A stretch of DNA of 36,502 bases from a bacterium (GTDB lineage Bacteria > Armatimonadota > Zipacnadia > Zipacnadales > UBA11051), in contig JAJFUB010000076.1 in the NCBI GenBank assembly GCA_021372615.1, forward strand, positions 1 to 36,502, written 5' to 3'. Made by a program: the position numbers and the translations under genes. The first letter of the stretch is position 1. Every line of letters begins with the position of its first letter. Shown here piece after piece: positions 6,710 through 15,999 of the stretch. The notes under the pieces are model-generated. The model ran no database searches. It saw nothing but the letters and a program-made list of their open reading frames with translations, and had not been told where the DNA came from.

Positions 6710-8880
6710 AGCGTCAGGTCGAGTTCCCCCAGCCGTCGCAGATCGTCCAGCACCGAGGCCAGCGCCTGCAGGGCCTCCGGTGTTACCCCGCTGTCGGGCA
6801 CCTCACGGTTGCCCACCATCGTCAGCGCCACCTGCGGCCCCAACTCCCACTTCGGCTGCGTGTTGTACCAGAAGTTCCCGGCGATGAGGAGCTGCACGGG
6901 GCGCGTGCCCGTGGCCACGAAGCGTGGCTGCTTGGGCTCGATGTAGAACTGGTTCTGGCCGAAGTACACGCGCCCGGCGTAGTCGCGGATGTCCATGGCG
7001 GGCTCCTGCGTCAGCGTGTGCATCTTGGGGCCCTGCAGCGTCACAGTCCCAGCCGGCTGCCCCTCGGCGCCCTCGAGCAACACGTGCGTGTCGCTCTGCT
7101 CGTTGTAGAAGTCGCTCATCACGATGCTGTGGTTGTCGCGGAGGTGCAGCGTGGGGCGGGTGATGGTCGCCAGCCGCGTCTGGAAGCCGAGGAAGCCATC
7201 GCGCGGCTCGCTTGTTCCCTCGACTGTGATCGTGCCTTCATACGAAGTGCGGAAAAGAACCGTCGCCCGCGCGGAGTTCGTGAAGCGCAGATTGCCCTGC
7301 ACGTGCTCTCCCTCGATCACGCTCCCGGCCGGGAGGTTCTCGAAGCGCAGCCCGTGCACGTCCGGCTGCTTCTGGTACATGCCGTAGCCGAAGAACTCAT
7401 CCAGCACCAGGCGGCAGGGCGCGTTGGGCGGCGACGTGACCAACACGTCCGCCCCGTGCTGCGAGGGGCCGTTGTCGTGGTGGCCCAGCGACAACCGGGA
7501 GAGCGTGACATCGCGCACGCCGTCCACAGTCATCATCGGCTCGCCTGGCGCACCCCGCCACAGCAGCGTACACCGAAAGCCCGCCCCGCCGACAGCATAG
7601 TCCCGTCCCGTCACGCGCAGCGTCTTCGTGATGACGTACGACCCGAGCGGCAGATACGCCAGCGCCCCCTGCCCCGCGGTCCGCGCGGCGTCAATGGTCG
7701 CCTGCAGGGCCGCAGTGTCGTCCGTCTTGCCGTCGCCCTTGGCGCCGAAGTCCTGCTTCGCGTCGAGCAGGCGGCCAGGGGTGGCGGCCTGATCGGTGAG
7801 GAAGGACTGTGTGGCGGACCTGATCTGTCCCTGGCGCTGGCCGGGCGGGATGACGTACACAGTGGCCGAGGCCGGGGCCGTCACGAGGCGGCTCTGCTCG
7901 GACGGGGCGTTGTCGGCGATGAAGAGCTTTTGGCCGCCGCCGATGGACACCGGGGGCGTGGTCATGTCCGCCCGGGAGAAGGCGCAGTCGAACAGCAGCA
8001 CGGGGCTGCCCCCGAGCACGACCGCCGGGCCGGGCTCGGTCCAGTCCTGCACCTGACAGTCCTGAATGGTCAGGGGAGCGATGCTGAAGGGGACCTCGAT
8101 GAAGCGGCGCGAGCCCACCGACGTGCAGCGACGGACGGAGCTGCCGTGCTCGCTGCCGATGATGATGTCACAGGTGCTGCTGCGCTCGAAGTGGCAGTTG
8201 CGGGCGTAGAAGTTCGCCTTGTTGTCCCTGATGCCGACCCCGCAGCGGCGAAACTCGCAGCGGTCCACCGTGTTGTCGTAGTCGTTGAAGGTCAGGAAGC
8301 CCAGGGCGGTGCCGCAGTCCTCGAAGAGACAGTTGCGGTACAGGATCTCCGCCGAGGCCAGCTTCTGCTGGTTACCCACGCGCAAGCCGAAGCCCCGGAA
8401 GCGCCGGAAGGCCTCGTGCTCGTGGCGGATCTCCGTCTCGAAGCGGCAGTCGGAGGCGTGGTCGAAGCCCACCGACGCCTTCCCCGCCCCGTCCCAACTG
8501 AGGCCTTCATAGCGGCTGTAGGCGATGCCGTTGCTGCGGAACATGATCCCGCCCTCGGCGCCGTCCCACACGAGCCGTGTGTCGCGGCCATGGCCCACGA
8601 TCAGATTGCCGATCGAGGGCCCTTTGAAGACGAGGGTCTGGGTGAGGCGGTACGTGCCGGGTGGCAGGTAGACGCTCTTGGGGTTGGCGGGGCTGTCCAG
8701 CGCCGCCTGCAGGGCAGCGGTGTCATCGGCCGCGCCGTCGCCGACCGCGCGCGGCGTGACGTCTGTCTTCACGTTGATCCAGTCCGACCGCTCCTGCCAG
8801 TTGAGGCTGGGGATGTCCGTGGCGGCCTGGAGGACAGCGGCACAGGTCAGCAGCAGCGACAGCGGGATCAGGGCGCGCAT
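6706..8880 (-). CDS. Secreted pectate-lyase-like beta-helix protein (two repeats)
   Basis: The 724-residue product begins with a signal peptide, MRALIPLSLLLTCAAVLQA, so it is likely exported. Two copies of the pectate-lyase-3/GH28-like opening are visible. One is VGDGAADDTAALQAALDSP near residues 46-64, followed by VYLPPGTYRLTQTL; the other is GAKGDGKTDDTAALQATIDAAR further in, followed by AYLPLGSYVITKTL. Each would start a right-handed parallel beta-helix. Such proteins include lyases, hydrolases and epimerases acting on pectin or related polymers. Catalytic residues cannot be assigned by eye. It lies 36 bases after the glycyl radical enzyme on the same strand and may share its transcript. 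Confidence 0.8.
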   Translation of the reverse strand: MRALIPLSLLLTCAAVLQAATDIPSLNWQERSDWINVKTDVTPRAVGDGAADDTAALQAALDSPANPKSVYLPPGTYRLTQTLVFKGPSIGNLIVGHGRDTRLVWDGAEGGIMFRSNGIAYSRYEGLSWDGAGKASVGFDHASDCRFETEIRHEHEAFRRFRGFGLRVGNQQKLASAEILYRNCLFEDCGTALGFLTFNDYDNTVDRCEFRRCGVGIRDNKANFYARNCHFERSSTCDIIIGSEHGSSVRRCTSVGSRRFIEVPFSIAPLTIQDCQVQDWTEPGPAVVLGGSPVLLFDCAFSRADMTTPPVSIGGGQKLFIADNAPSEQSRLVTAPASATVYVIPPGQRQGQIRSATQSFLTDQAATPGRLLDAKQDFGAKGDGKTDDTAALQATIDAARTAGQGALAYLPLGSYVITKTLRVTGRDYAVGGAGFRCTLLWRGAPGEPMMTVDGVRDVTLSRLSLGHHDNGPSQHGADVLVTSPPNAPCRLVLDEFFGYGMYQKQPDVHGLRFENLPAGSVIEGEHVQGNLRFTNSARATVLFRTSYEGTITVEGTSEPRDGFLGFQTRLATITRPTLHLRDNHSIVMSDFYNEQSDTHVLLEGAEGQPAGTVTLQGPKMHTLTQEPAMDIRDYAGRVYFGQNQFYIEPKQPRFVATGTRPVQLLIAGNFWYNTQPKWELGPQVALTMVGNREVPDSGVTPEALQALASVLDDLRRLGELDLTL

Positions 8881-8916
8881 GGCAAGACCTCCGGCGCGGT
8901 GGGATCGTCCGCGGGC

Positions 8917-11034
8917 CTAGACGTGACTGTTCCGCCTCACTATCTCGTCCTGTAGCTCCGCCGACAGGGCGGTGAAGAAGTCGCTGAAGCCGCCGATGCG
9001 CACCACCAGGTCACGGTGGGCGCGGGGGTTCCGGCGTGCGTCCAGCAGCGTCTCGGTGGACACGCAGTTGACCTGAAGCTGCAGCCCCCCGCGGTCCATG
9101 ACCGTCTTGATGATCGCCCTCAGACTATCGCGGGTAGCGGTCCCCAGCGGCTGGAGCATGAGGTTGATGGCGACCCCGCCCATGAAGGGCACTTGGTCCC
9201 AGCAGGTGGCGGAGAGCATGGCCGCGGTCGGGCCGTGGATTTCACACCCCTGCACGGGCGACGACGCCGCGGCCAGAGCGGTATGGGCCCGGCGCCCGTC
9301 GGGCGTCGCCGGGGTCTCCTGACCCTTGCGCACGTGCTCCAGGTACGAGTACGCGCCGGGGATGGCCCTCCCGCCGAGCAAGGTGACGATCCCTTCGCAC
9401 GAGGCACGCGCCAGTTCCGTGACCTGCCGCATGAGCCCGTCCGTTACCGGCTCATTGTTGCCGAAGTGCGGGAAGCGGTTGAGGATTCTCTCGCGCAGAA
9501 CCCCATGGCCCGCGAAGTCGTCCATGACGATCTGGTGGAACCCAGCCATGGTCAGTGCGTTCTCGTCGAAGACGAGAGTCCCGATGGCCGCCAGGGAGTC
9601 CACGACATTGGCCAGACCCAGGAAAGTCGGCATGATGAAGTTGTAGGTCGCCCCGCCCTCGTCTACGCCTTTGCCGGCCTGGAGGCAGTCGCTTACCAGA
9701 CAGGAGGAGAGCAGGTTGTCGGTACCGTTACGGGAGCGCTCCAACTGCCAGAGCATCTGGGTGCGCATGTCCTCCAGCACCCGGGCCCGCAGGGTCTGCC
9801 CGAAGGCCGCCATCAGTTCCGTCAGGTCGGCGCACGCCTGGTTGTCCCGCATGACTTCCAGCAGCACGGCGGGCGTGTTGATGACCGGGCTGAAGACCCA
9901 CGAGCCAGACTGCCCACACGCGGTGATCTCCACGCACGAGCTATGTACATAGTTGCGGGCATGGGCCTCCGGCATCCCTACAGCCATCAGCCCGCACGTG
10001 ATGGCGGTGTCGTTGAAGAGCGCGGGATGGGAGTAGCCCCGGATCAGGAACTCCACGGCCAGGTCGAGCAGTTCGTCGGGGGTCTCGTCGTGAACGCACA
10101 GCCCGATGCTCGGGTAGGCCATGCGGGTGTGCGCGATGCTCTGCAGGAACAGGGCGGTCAACTCGTTGTGGACCGCCCTGCCCTCTGCGTCGCGCCCGCC
10201 GACCATGAAGCCGACCGCGGAGCCCTTCGGGTGGCAGACGGAGTAGAGCAGGCAGAAGCAGTCTATCAGCTCGAGCGCGCTCTCGGGGGTCAGCCGCCCC
10301 GCTGCGACATCGGCGCGATACAGGTCGAGGAGAAACTGGTCCGGACGCCCCAACTGGTAGTCGCCCCAGAGCATGAAGGTGTAGAAGTGGATGCTCTGCA
10401 GGGCTTCGCGGAAGGTCTCGGCCGGCCGCGCCGGGACCTTCTCCAGGATGTCGGCGATCTCCCGCAGTTCAGCGGCGCGCTCGGGCGGCGCCGTTTCCGC
10501 CAGGGCGCGGGCGTGCTCGACGTACCGCCCGGCCATCCGCAGCAGGGCCTGCAGCTCGATCAGACAGCCGCAGTAGAACTCGTCCTTGGCGGTGCTGTCA
10601 GGCCGCTGGGGGTCAAGGTCCTCGCGGCGCTGCTCGATCTCGGCGATCAGCCCCTCGACACCCACCCTGATGAGCTTGCCGTAGTCCATGGCCATGTGGT
10701 CGTAGATGCCGCGGACCGGGGGGATGCAGCCGGCCATCTCCCCCATCTTCGCCATCCGGGCCTGCTCGCTCTCGGTCAGCGCGGAGTTGTCGGGGGCGCC
10801 GACGATCAGTTCGAGGTCGTTGATGACGACCGCATTGTGGTCCATGCGGTAGGCGCGGCTGGCGCAGCGGCGCAGCCGCGTGGTCGGCTGACCCGCCGAG
10901 GCCGCCCACCCCTCCCACAGTAGCAGCTCCCGGCGCGGGCCCCAGGTGTTCTGCGGCAGCTCCGCCATCATCGGGCTCGCGAGGGTCTGCTCGCGGAGCG
11001 CGGCTATGCGGCTGGTGGGCTCCATGATCTGCAT
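8917..11034 (-). CDS. Glycyl radical enzyme, PFL-like, substrate unknown
   Basis: The 705-residue product has both hallmarks of the glycyl radical superfamily. The thiyl site is Cys367 in HSSCVEITACG, with Glu369 in the C-x-E spacing used by eliminases and dehydratases. The C-terminal radical loop is RIGGFSDFF with Gly682. The family form of the first motif is usually G-C-V-E, so Ser before Cys is unusual. A Cys-x-Glu site argues against true pyruvate formate-lyase, which has adjacent cysteines. Such enzymes need a radical-SAM activase and anoxic conditions; no activase gene is in the window. Start ATG at 11034 has a GGGAG site. An HD-domain gene lies 41 bases upstream and a pectate-lyase-like gene 36 bases downstream, all minus strand. 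Confidence 0.88.
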   Translation of the reverse strand: MQIMEPTSRIAALREQTLASPMMAELPQNTWGPRRELLLWEGWAASAGQPTTRLRRCASRAYRMDHNAVVINDLELIVGAPDNSALTESEQARMAKMGEMAGCIPPVRGIYDHMAMDYGKLIRVGVEGLIAEIEQRREDLDPQRPDSTAKDEFYCGCLIELQALLRMAGRYVEHARALAETAPPERAAELREIADILEKVPARPAETFREALQSIHFYTFMLWGDYQLGRPDQFLLDLYRADVAAGRLTPESALELIDCFCLLYSVCHPKGSAVGFMVGGRDAEGRAVHNELTALFLQSIAHTRMAYPSIGLCVHDETPDELLDLAVEFLIRGYSHPALFNDTAITCGLMAVGMPEAHARNYVHSSCVEITACGQSGSWVFSPVINTPAVLLEVMRDNQACADLTELMAAFGQTLRARVLEDMRTQMLWQLERSRNGTDNLLSSCLVSDCLQAGKGVDEGGATYNFIMPTFLGLANVVDSLAAIGTLVFDENALTMAGFHQIVMDDFAGHGVLRERILNRFPHFGNNEPVTDGLMRQVTELARASCEGIVTLLGGRAIPGAYSYLEHVRKGQETPATPDGRRAHTALAAASSPVQGCEIHGPTAAMLSATCWDQVPFMGGVAINLMLQPLGTATRDSLRAIIKTVMDRGGLQLQVNCVSTETLLDARRNPRAHRDLVVRIGGFSDFFTALSAELQDEIVRRNSHV

Positions 11035-11075
11035 CGTCAGCTCCCGAGTGTGCGAGGCAGGCGCGGCGCCACGGG

Positions 11076-11870
11076 CTAGCGGCGTCCGGCGACTTCGTCA
11101 TCGAGCCGGTCACAGGCGCCCTGCGCGAGGGCATCGTCTCCCGCCAACTGCCGCAGGGCCGGCAGTTGGGTCGTGAGGCTGGCGCGGGCGCAGTCGGCGG
11201 CGATGTGCTCGACCATCTCACGCAGCGCAAGGCTCTGCAGAGCCGCGCCACCCGACTGGCCGTCGAAGGCCGCGGCAATGTCGTCACAGAAGGCGTGCAT
11301 GGCCCGCGAGCGCTCGGCGGCACAGGCCCGGCCGGCGTCGGTCAGCAGCAGCGCCTGCAGCTCGTCCTTCTTCGGCAGCCACTCGACCATGCCGCTGATC
11401 GTCTCGGCGAACGGCATCTCGCGGCCCGCACGGATCGTGATGAAGCGCCACGTAGCGACGTAGCCGAAGTTGGCGTCAATCAGGTCGGCATCGCCCAGGA
11501 CACGGTTCTCGATGGGGTGATCCGGGGTGTTGTCGCCCGAGTGCAGCGCGATGGCTGCCACGATGGGCGCGCGCAGGCCGTCGTGCACCCCCAGCTCGTG
11601 CAGGATCCCGTCACTCTCCTCGGCGCCGAGGCGCGCGTGCTCTCGCCCCTCGGCCTTGCAGATGTCGTGCAGCAGGGCCGCCGGCTCGACGATGGCCGGG
11701 TCGGCGCCCTCTCGCTCCCCTAGCGCCAGCGCCAGACTGCGCACGCGGTAGGTGTGTTCGTGGGTGTAGCCGGGCCAGTGGAAGCCCTCCCATTGCGGGG
11801 GCCAGTTGGCCAGGCGGTCGGCGATGATGGTCTCAATGCGGTCCAGAGCGATGCGGGGAAGACAGTCCAC
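11076..11870 (-). CDS. HD-domain phosphohydrolase-like protein
   Basis: The 264-residue product carries an HD metal site: His in YTHEHTYRVRSLALAL near residues 35-50, the paired LLHDICKAEGREH near 67-79, and an IALHSGDN segment near 106-113. An ENRVLGDADLIDANFG stretch near 121-136 gives the closing Asp. HD proteins hydrolyse phosphomonoesters or nucleotides; the substrate here is unknown. The ORF begins with a GTG at 11870 and I see no strong ribosome site, so the start is uncertain. It is the first gene of a probable minus-strand operon with the glycyl radical enzyme, so it might serve that pathway. Confidence 0.8.
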   Translation of the reverse strand: MDCLPRIALDRIETIIADRLANWPPQWEGFHWPGYTHEHTYRVRSLALALGEREGADPAIVEPAALLHDICKAEGREHARLGAEESDGILHELGVHDGLRAPIVAAIALHSGDNTPDHPIENRVLGDADLIDANFGYVATWRFITIRAGREMPFAETISGMVEWLPKKDELQALLLTDAGRACAAERSRAMHAFCDDIAAAFDGQSGGAALQSLALREMVEHIAADCARASLTTQLPALRQLAGDDALAQGACDRLDDEVAGRR

Positions 11871-11978
11871 GAGTCAGTGTCACCACGTTTCGTCAGAGTT
11901 GAGTCGGCCTCAGGTGGGGCCTGGGGGCAAGGCATGTGCGAAGGGAGGAGCGCACCTGCCGCCAACCTCAGCCGGGCT

Positions 11979-12045
11979 GTAGTGCGGGCTTCCAGCCCGC
12001 CCGAGGTAGAGCCGGGCCTCGGGGCGGGCTGGAAGCCCGCACTAC
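11979..12045. repeat. GTAGTGCGGGCTTCCAGCCCGC-type inverted pair
   Basis: Two 22-base arms, at 11979-12000 and 12024-12045, are exact inverted copies around a short centre. Each arm is itself a small hairpin. Single arms recur at 15722-15743 and 15931-15952, and the core recurs inside the GH31 gene at 19451-19467. The gap 11871-12176 contains this element and no gene I can support. Confidence 0.85.
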
Positions 12046-12176
12046 CACCGAGGGGGACACGTGCCCGCCTCACCGTTCCCGTCTCACTGTTCCCGCCGTT
12101 GCCGTCCTTGCCCTGCCCAGCCTCCAAGGGCTATAAGAATAGCATCTTTGGGGCGGAATGCGTAGGAGATGATGGG

Positions 12177-12725
12177 ATGAAAGTGACGGTTGGCTTCGCG
12201 GCGCTTGTGGTCCTGTTCGGGGTGCTGGGCGGGCTGATGTCGAGTCTGCTCGGCATCGGCAGTGGCATCATCATGGTGCCAATCCTCAGCGCCCTGTGGG
12301 AGAAGACGGTCCCCGAGGCCCAGAAGGTCGCCCAGGGCACCGCGCTGGCCATGATGGTGCCGATGACCATCGCCGGCGCGCTCAGCTACCACTTCGGCGG
12401 CCAGCAGACCGACCTGCGGTTCGGGCTCCCGATGGTCATCTGGTGCCTGGTACTCGCCTTCATCGCGCTGGCGGTACCCCTACGGGTGTTCCCGTTGATG
12501 GGCATGGAGCAGGCGCTGGGCTATGTGAACTGGAAGTATGTTGCCATTCTGTCAGTCGGGGCTGTGATCGGCAGCACGTGGATGGGCGCGCCGTTGGCGC
12601 TGGTGCTGAAGGTAGACGTCCTCAAGAAGCTGTTCGGCCTCTTCATCATCATCGTCGGCCTGCGGATGATCGGCGGGTTCGGGCTGATCGGTGGGCTGAT
12701 CGCGCGGATGTTCGCCAAGGCGTAG
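12177..12725 (+). CDS. Short TauE/SafE (TSUP) family membrane protein
   Basis: The 182-residue product is strongly hydrophobic, with about five or six membrane segments. It carries the TSUP signature LLGIGSGIIMVPIL near residues 24-37, and near the end KLFGLFIIIVGLRMI, typical of the close of a TSUP repeat. The family exports sulfite, sulfoacetate and related anions, or takes up organosulfur acids. Full-length members are usually 240-270 residues, so this one is short, yet it holds an N-type and a C-type end. I chose the ATG at 12177, preceded by AGGAG; the upstream open frame runs through repeats. The gene precedes a PL26-like lyase by 59 bases. The cargo is unknown. Confidence 0.75.
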   Translation: MKVTVGFAALVVLFGVLGGLMSSLLGIGSGIIMVPILSALWEKTVPEAQKVAQGTALAMMVPMTIAGALSYHFGGQQTDLRFGLPMVIWCLVLAFIALAVPLRVFPLMGMEQALGYVNWKYVAILSVGAVIGSTWMGAPLALVLKVDVLKKLFGLFIIIVGLRMIGGFGLIGGLIARMFAKA

Positions 12726-12784
12726 GGCGGGCTATGAGCTGCCCGAGGCCGCAGATGATCCATGGGCTCTGCAGGAGGCGAGTC

Positions 12785-15643
12785 ATGCGGAACTTCATCG
12801 CTGTTCTGCCCGTGTTGCTGCTGTGTCTGCCGGCGTTAGCCCGCGAAGTCACGCTGACGGTGCGCAACCATACGGGAGTCGCGCTGACCGGACAGCCCGT
12901 GCGCGGCGGCGTGCCCTTTGCCCTAGGGGAGCTGAAGGAGCCCCAGGCGCGGCTGCTCGATGCGCAGGGAAAGCCCCTCCCCTGCTCGGCGCGGCCCCTC
13001 GCGCGGTGGTATGACGGCAGCATCAAGTGGCTGTTGGTGGACACGCAGGTGAGTCTGGGGGCGGGTGAGGAGAGGAAGCTGAGGCTTCGCGTGGGCGCGG
13101 ACGTCCCGGACGCGCCAGCGGCCGGTCCTGGAAGTCCCGGCCCACGCGACACGACCGGCCCGCGCGGCGTGAAGCTCGAGGAGCGGCCCGACCAGGTCGT
13201 CGTGGACACCGGCCCGGCCCGGTTCGTCTTCTCCCGCAAGGCCTTCGGCTGCCCCTCGGCCGTCTGGCTCGACCGCAACGGGGACGGCAAGGCTGAGAAG
13301 CAGGCCACCGGCGGCCCGGCGCAGTTCGTGTGCGAGGTCGAGCACACGCCCCCGGGGCCGCCCAATGAAGAGAACTGGCTGCGCGACGCCGCCAGCGGCG
13401 CGCGTGAGGCCTTCACCGCCCGGGCGGACGCGGACTACCAGGTGGCCGTCGAGAATGCCAATCCCCTCCGCGCCGTCGTCAAGATCAGCGGCTGGCTCAC
13501 CAACGACGGCGGCCGCAAGCTCATCCAGTACGTCATCCGCGCCCATGCCTGCGCCGGGAAAGCCGAGCTGACCCTCTGCCCCACCTTCATCTACGCCGGC
13601 AAGCCCAAGGAGGACTTCATCCGCGCGCTGTGGCTGCGCTTCCCACGCGCGGCCGACGGCGGCGCGACATGGGCGCTCGGCGGCCAGACGCGCCATGAGG
13701 GGGCGCTGCCGGATAAGAGCGCCGTGAGCCTCACGACCATCGGCCCCGAGAAGATCTACCACATGGCGCCGTACGACCAGGACAAGACCGTGACGTACAC
13801 GGTCACGCAAGACGGCAAGCAACTCGCCGAGGGGAAGGAAGCGGCTGGCTGGGCGCGGCTGGCCGACAAGGCAGGGAGCCTCGAGTTGGCCGTGCGCAAC
13901 TTCTGGCAGATGCACCCCAAGCAGCTCAAGCTGGAGCGCGGCGGGGCCGGCGTCTACCTGTGGCCGGACCAGGGCGGCAAGGTGCTCGACTTCCGCCGCC
14001 GCTATGACGAGGTCGAGAACACGTACCACTACGATCTGAGCCTATGGGAGTTCGGCGGCGAGGGGGTGGGCGTCACCCATGAGATCGCGCTCCGGTTCGG
14101 CGGCCCCGCGGACGACACCGCCGCCGCGCTGGGGGCGTCCCTTGACAACCCGCTGCTCCTGCAGTGTGACCCGCAGTACCTCGCGGACACCCGGGCCTTC
14201 GGCAACTTCGCGCCCGCCGATCACCAGCGCTTCCCGCACCTGGAAGCCGTGCAGGATGTCGGCGTGGCGTGGCTCCAGCGTAACCAGCGGCAGTTCCACT
14301 GGGACGGGATGATTGACTACGGTGACACGCTCTTCCACGGCTACAACACCCCCAGCCATTACGGCTACATCCAGCCGAAGGGCTGGTGCAGCCGGGGCTA
14401 CGTGGGCTGGCTGAATGACGACGGGGGCCTCACCAACGGGCTGTTCGTGCAGGCTCTGCGCACCGGGGACTACGACACCTTCCGCACCGCCGCCAACATG
14501 GCCCGGCACTCGATGGATGTGGATACCTGCCACTACTGCGCGGAGGAACCGCGTTACGTCGGCGGCGGCCACCGCCATGACCAGCAGCACTGGGGCAACG
14601 GCTGCCGGGGCTACGGCACCGCCACCCACGGGATCATTGACTACTACCTGCTGACCGGCAACGAGCGGGCGCTCGATGTCGCCCGCGAGACCGCGCAGTA
14701 CCATGACACGGGCTACCAGACCGAGGACGAGGACACCTTCGGAGGCATGATTCGGTTCTGGGAGATCAGCGGCGAGGAGCACTGGAAGCAGCGCGCCGAC
14801 GAGTTGCTCGCCCAGGAACTCGCCCACCCGGCCTCGCCCAAGTGGGCCTTCGCCACCACCGGGCACTTCCGCATGGTCCTGAACACCAGCGCCGGGCTCA
14901 TGTACTACCTGAGCGCCGTCCCGCCGGCCGATGCGGCGAACCTGCGCGAAGCGATCCTCAACACCCTCACGGCCAACCGCGACGCCTACATGAGCTCGTG
15001 GGAGGATGCGGGCAGCTACCTGCCGCTGCTGCTGGTCGCGCTGGCCTGCGACATCAGTGGCGACCCCAAGGACACGGAAGTGTTGGCGGCGCTGCTGCAG
15101 CGGCTGCGCCTGCCGCTGAAGGAGGAAGTGCCGCCGGACTTCCTGACCACGCTGCGGACGATGCCCTTCGAGCAGTTGCCCGACCTGGCCATCGGCAAGT
15201 GGGGCGTGAACAACATCTACGGCCTGGAGCTAAGCGGCTTCAACGCCTATCCGTACGTCGCGCAGGTGCTCGCGAAGGCGAGCATGGACGAGACGGTCGT
15301 GACGAAGGTGGCGCGCGTCAATACGCCGGCGCCGCCGTTCGAGGAGATCTTCGACCCCAAGAAGATCGGTGGGCCCTCGAAGTGGAAGGGCAAGGACAGC
15401 TTCATGTACACATACACGCTCGAGCACGGAGCGCCGGACGATCGGGTGGGCCGCTCGAAGCTGATCCTGTACGAAGACGGCAAGGAGCTGGGCCCGGCGC
15501 ACAACGGGCACATCAACACGATGGAGAACGGGCTGGGACGCTGGAGCCACTGGGGCTCACGCGCGATCCAGTTCTCGACGTCCGACAACACCGACCCGCG
15601 GACGAACGGCCGGCAGTACAAGATCGTGAACCCGGCTCCGTGA
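12785..15643 (+). CDS. Secreted PL26-like exo-rhamnogalacturonan lyase family protein
   Basis: The 952-residue product starts with a signal peptide, MRNFIAVLPVLLLCLPALA. The N-terminal part, VTLTVRNHTGVALTGQPVRGGVPF followed by RWYDGSIKWLLVD, resembles the RIFT-barrel opening domain of the PcRGLX/YetA group (PL26). The central part from about residue 480 holds a long, Trp/Tyr/His-rich alpha-toroid-like region, including HWDGMIDYGDTLFHGYN and HRHDQQHWGNG. Members cleave rhamnogalacturonan from the end. The ATG at 12785 has a GGAGG site 6-7 bases upstream; an open frame extending to 12296 is a shadow over the transporter gene. Family assignment is from pattern memory; the exact catalytic residues were not identified. 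Confidence 0.75.
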   Translation: MRNFIAVLPVLLLCLPALAREVTLTVRNHTGVALTGQPVRGGVPFALGELKEPQARLLDAQGKPLPCSARPLARWYDGSIKWLLVDTQVSLGAGEERKLRLRVGADVPDAPAAGPGSPGPRDTTGPRGVKLEERPDQVVVDTGPARFVFSRKAFGCPSAVWLDRNGDGKAEKQATGGPAQFVCEVEHTPPGPPNEENWLRDAASGAREAFTARADADYQVAVENANPLRAVVKISGWLTNDGGRKLIQYVIRAHACAGKAELTLCPTFIYAGKPKEDFIRALWLRFPRAADGGATWALGGQTRHEGALPDKSAVSLTTIGPEKIYHMAPYDQDKTVTYTVTQDGKQLAEGKEAAGWARLADKAGSLELAVRNFWQMHPKQLKLERGGAGVYLWPDQGGKVLDFRRRYDEVENTYHYDLSLWEFGGEGVGVTHEIALRFGGPADDTAAALGASLDNPLLLQCDPQYLADTRAFGNFAPADHQRFPHLEAVQDVGVAWLQRNQRQFHWDGMIDYGDTLFHGYNTPSHYGYIQPKGWCSRGYVGWLNDDGGLTNGLFVQALRTGDYDTFRTAANMARHSMDVDTCHYCAEEPRYVGGGHRHDQQHWGNGCRGYGTATHGIIDYYLLTGNERALDVARETAQYHDTGYQTEDEDTFGGMIRFWEISGEEHWKQRADELLAQELAHPASPKWAFATTGHFRMVLNTSAGLMYYLSAVPPADAANLREAILNTLTANRDAYMSSWEDAGSYLPLLLVALACDISGDPKDTEVLAALLQRLRLPLKEEVPPDFLTTLRTMPFEQLPDLAIGKWGVNNIYGLELSGFNAYPYVAQVLAKASMDETVVTKVARVNTPAPPFEEIFDPKKIGGPSKWKGKDSFMYTYTLEHGAPDDRVGRSKLILYEDGKELGPAHNGHINTMENGLGRWSHWGSRAIQFSTSDNTDPRTNGRQYKIVNPAP

Positions 15644-15664
15644 GGGGACGGCGTGACAGCAGGA

Positions 15665-15711
15665 TGGCGGGGATGAGGGGATGAGGGGATGAGGGGATGA
15701 GGGGATGAGGA
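15665..15711. repeat. 8-bp minisatellite (GATGAGGG units)
   Basis: About five tandem GATGAGGG units follow the lyase gene. A reverse-oriented, more degenerate array occurs at 27456-27545. The gap 15644-15999 holds this array plus palindromic elements and no supported gene. Confidence 0.85.
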
Positions 15712-15721
15712 CCTCGGGGGG

Positions 15722-15952
15722 GTAGTGCGGGCTTCCAGCCCGCATGAGGGCGAGGTCGGATCAGCCTGCCCCGATGGCACATCGGCGCCCGTGCCGTCAA
15801 GCGCCGGAGGCGCGACTCAGTCTAGGCGGGGGCGGAAGCCCCCGTCCCACGGGCCCCCTCCTCCTCCCCATCACGAACCCGGGCGGGGCCCCACGACCGG
15901 ACGGCGACTCTGGACAGCCGCGGTCCACGGGCGGGCTGGAAGCCCGCACTAC
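15722..15952. repeat. Cluster of palindromic elements after lyase gene
   Basis: Arms of the GTAGTGCGGGCTT family lie at 15722-15743 and, inverted, at 15931-15952. Between them, at 15822-15849, is a copy of the CTAGGCGGGGGCGGAAGC family that also occurs at 20828-20855, 20923-20950 and 27391-27419. The gap lies between the convergent lyase and oxidoreductase genes. Confidence 0.8.
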
Positions 15953-15999
15953 GGTCTGGGACCCCGCCCTGCTGCCATGCCACAGGCCGGGATCGGCGC

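Noticed and set aside
7018-8955. 645-residue plus-strand frame opposite the pectate-lyase-like gene
   Set aside because: Low-complexity Arg/Val/His-rich translation, no domain; the minus-strand gene has a signal peptide and repeated family motifs.
9016-10923. 635-residue plus-strand frame opposite the glycyl radical enzyme
   Set aside because: Shadow frame; the minus strand has the Cys and Gly radical motifs in the right places.
15665-15711. CRISPR array
   Set aside because: The repeat unit is 8 bases with no unique spacers; it is a minisatellite. No cas genes are present.
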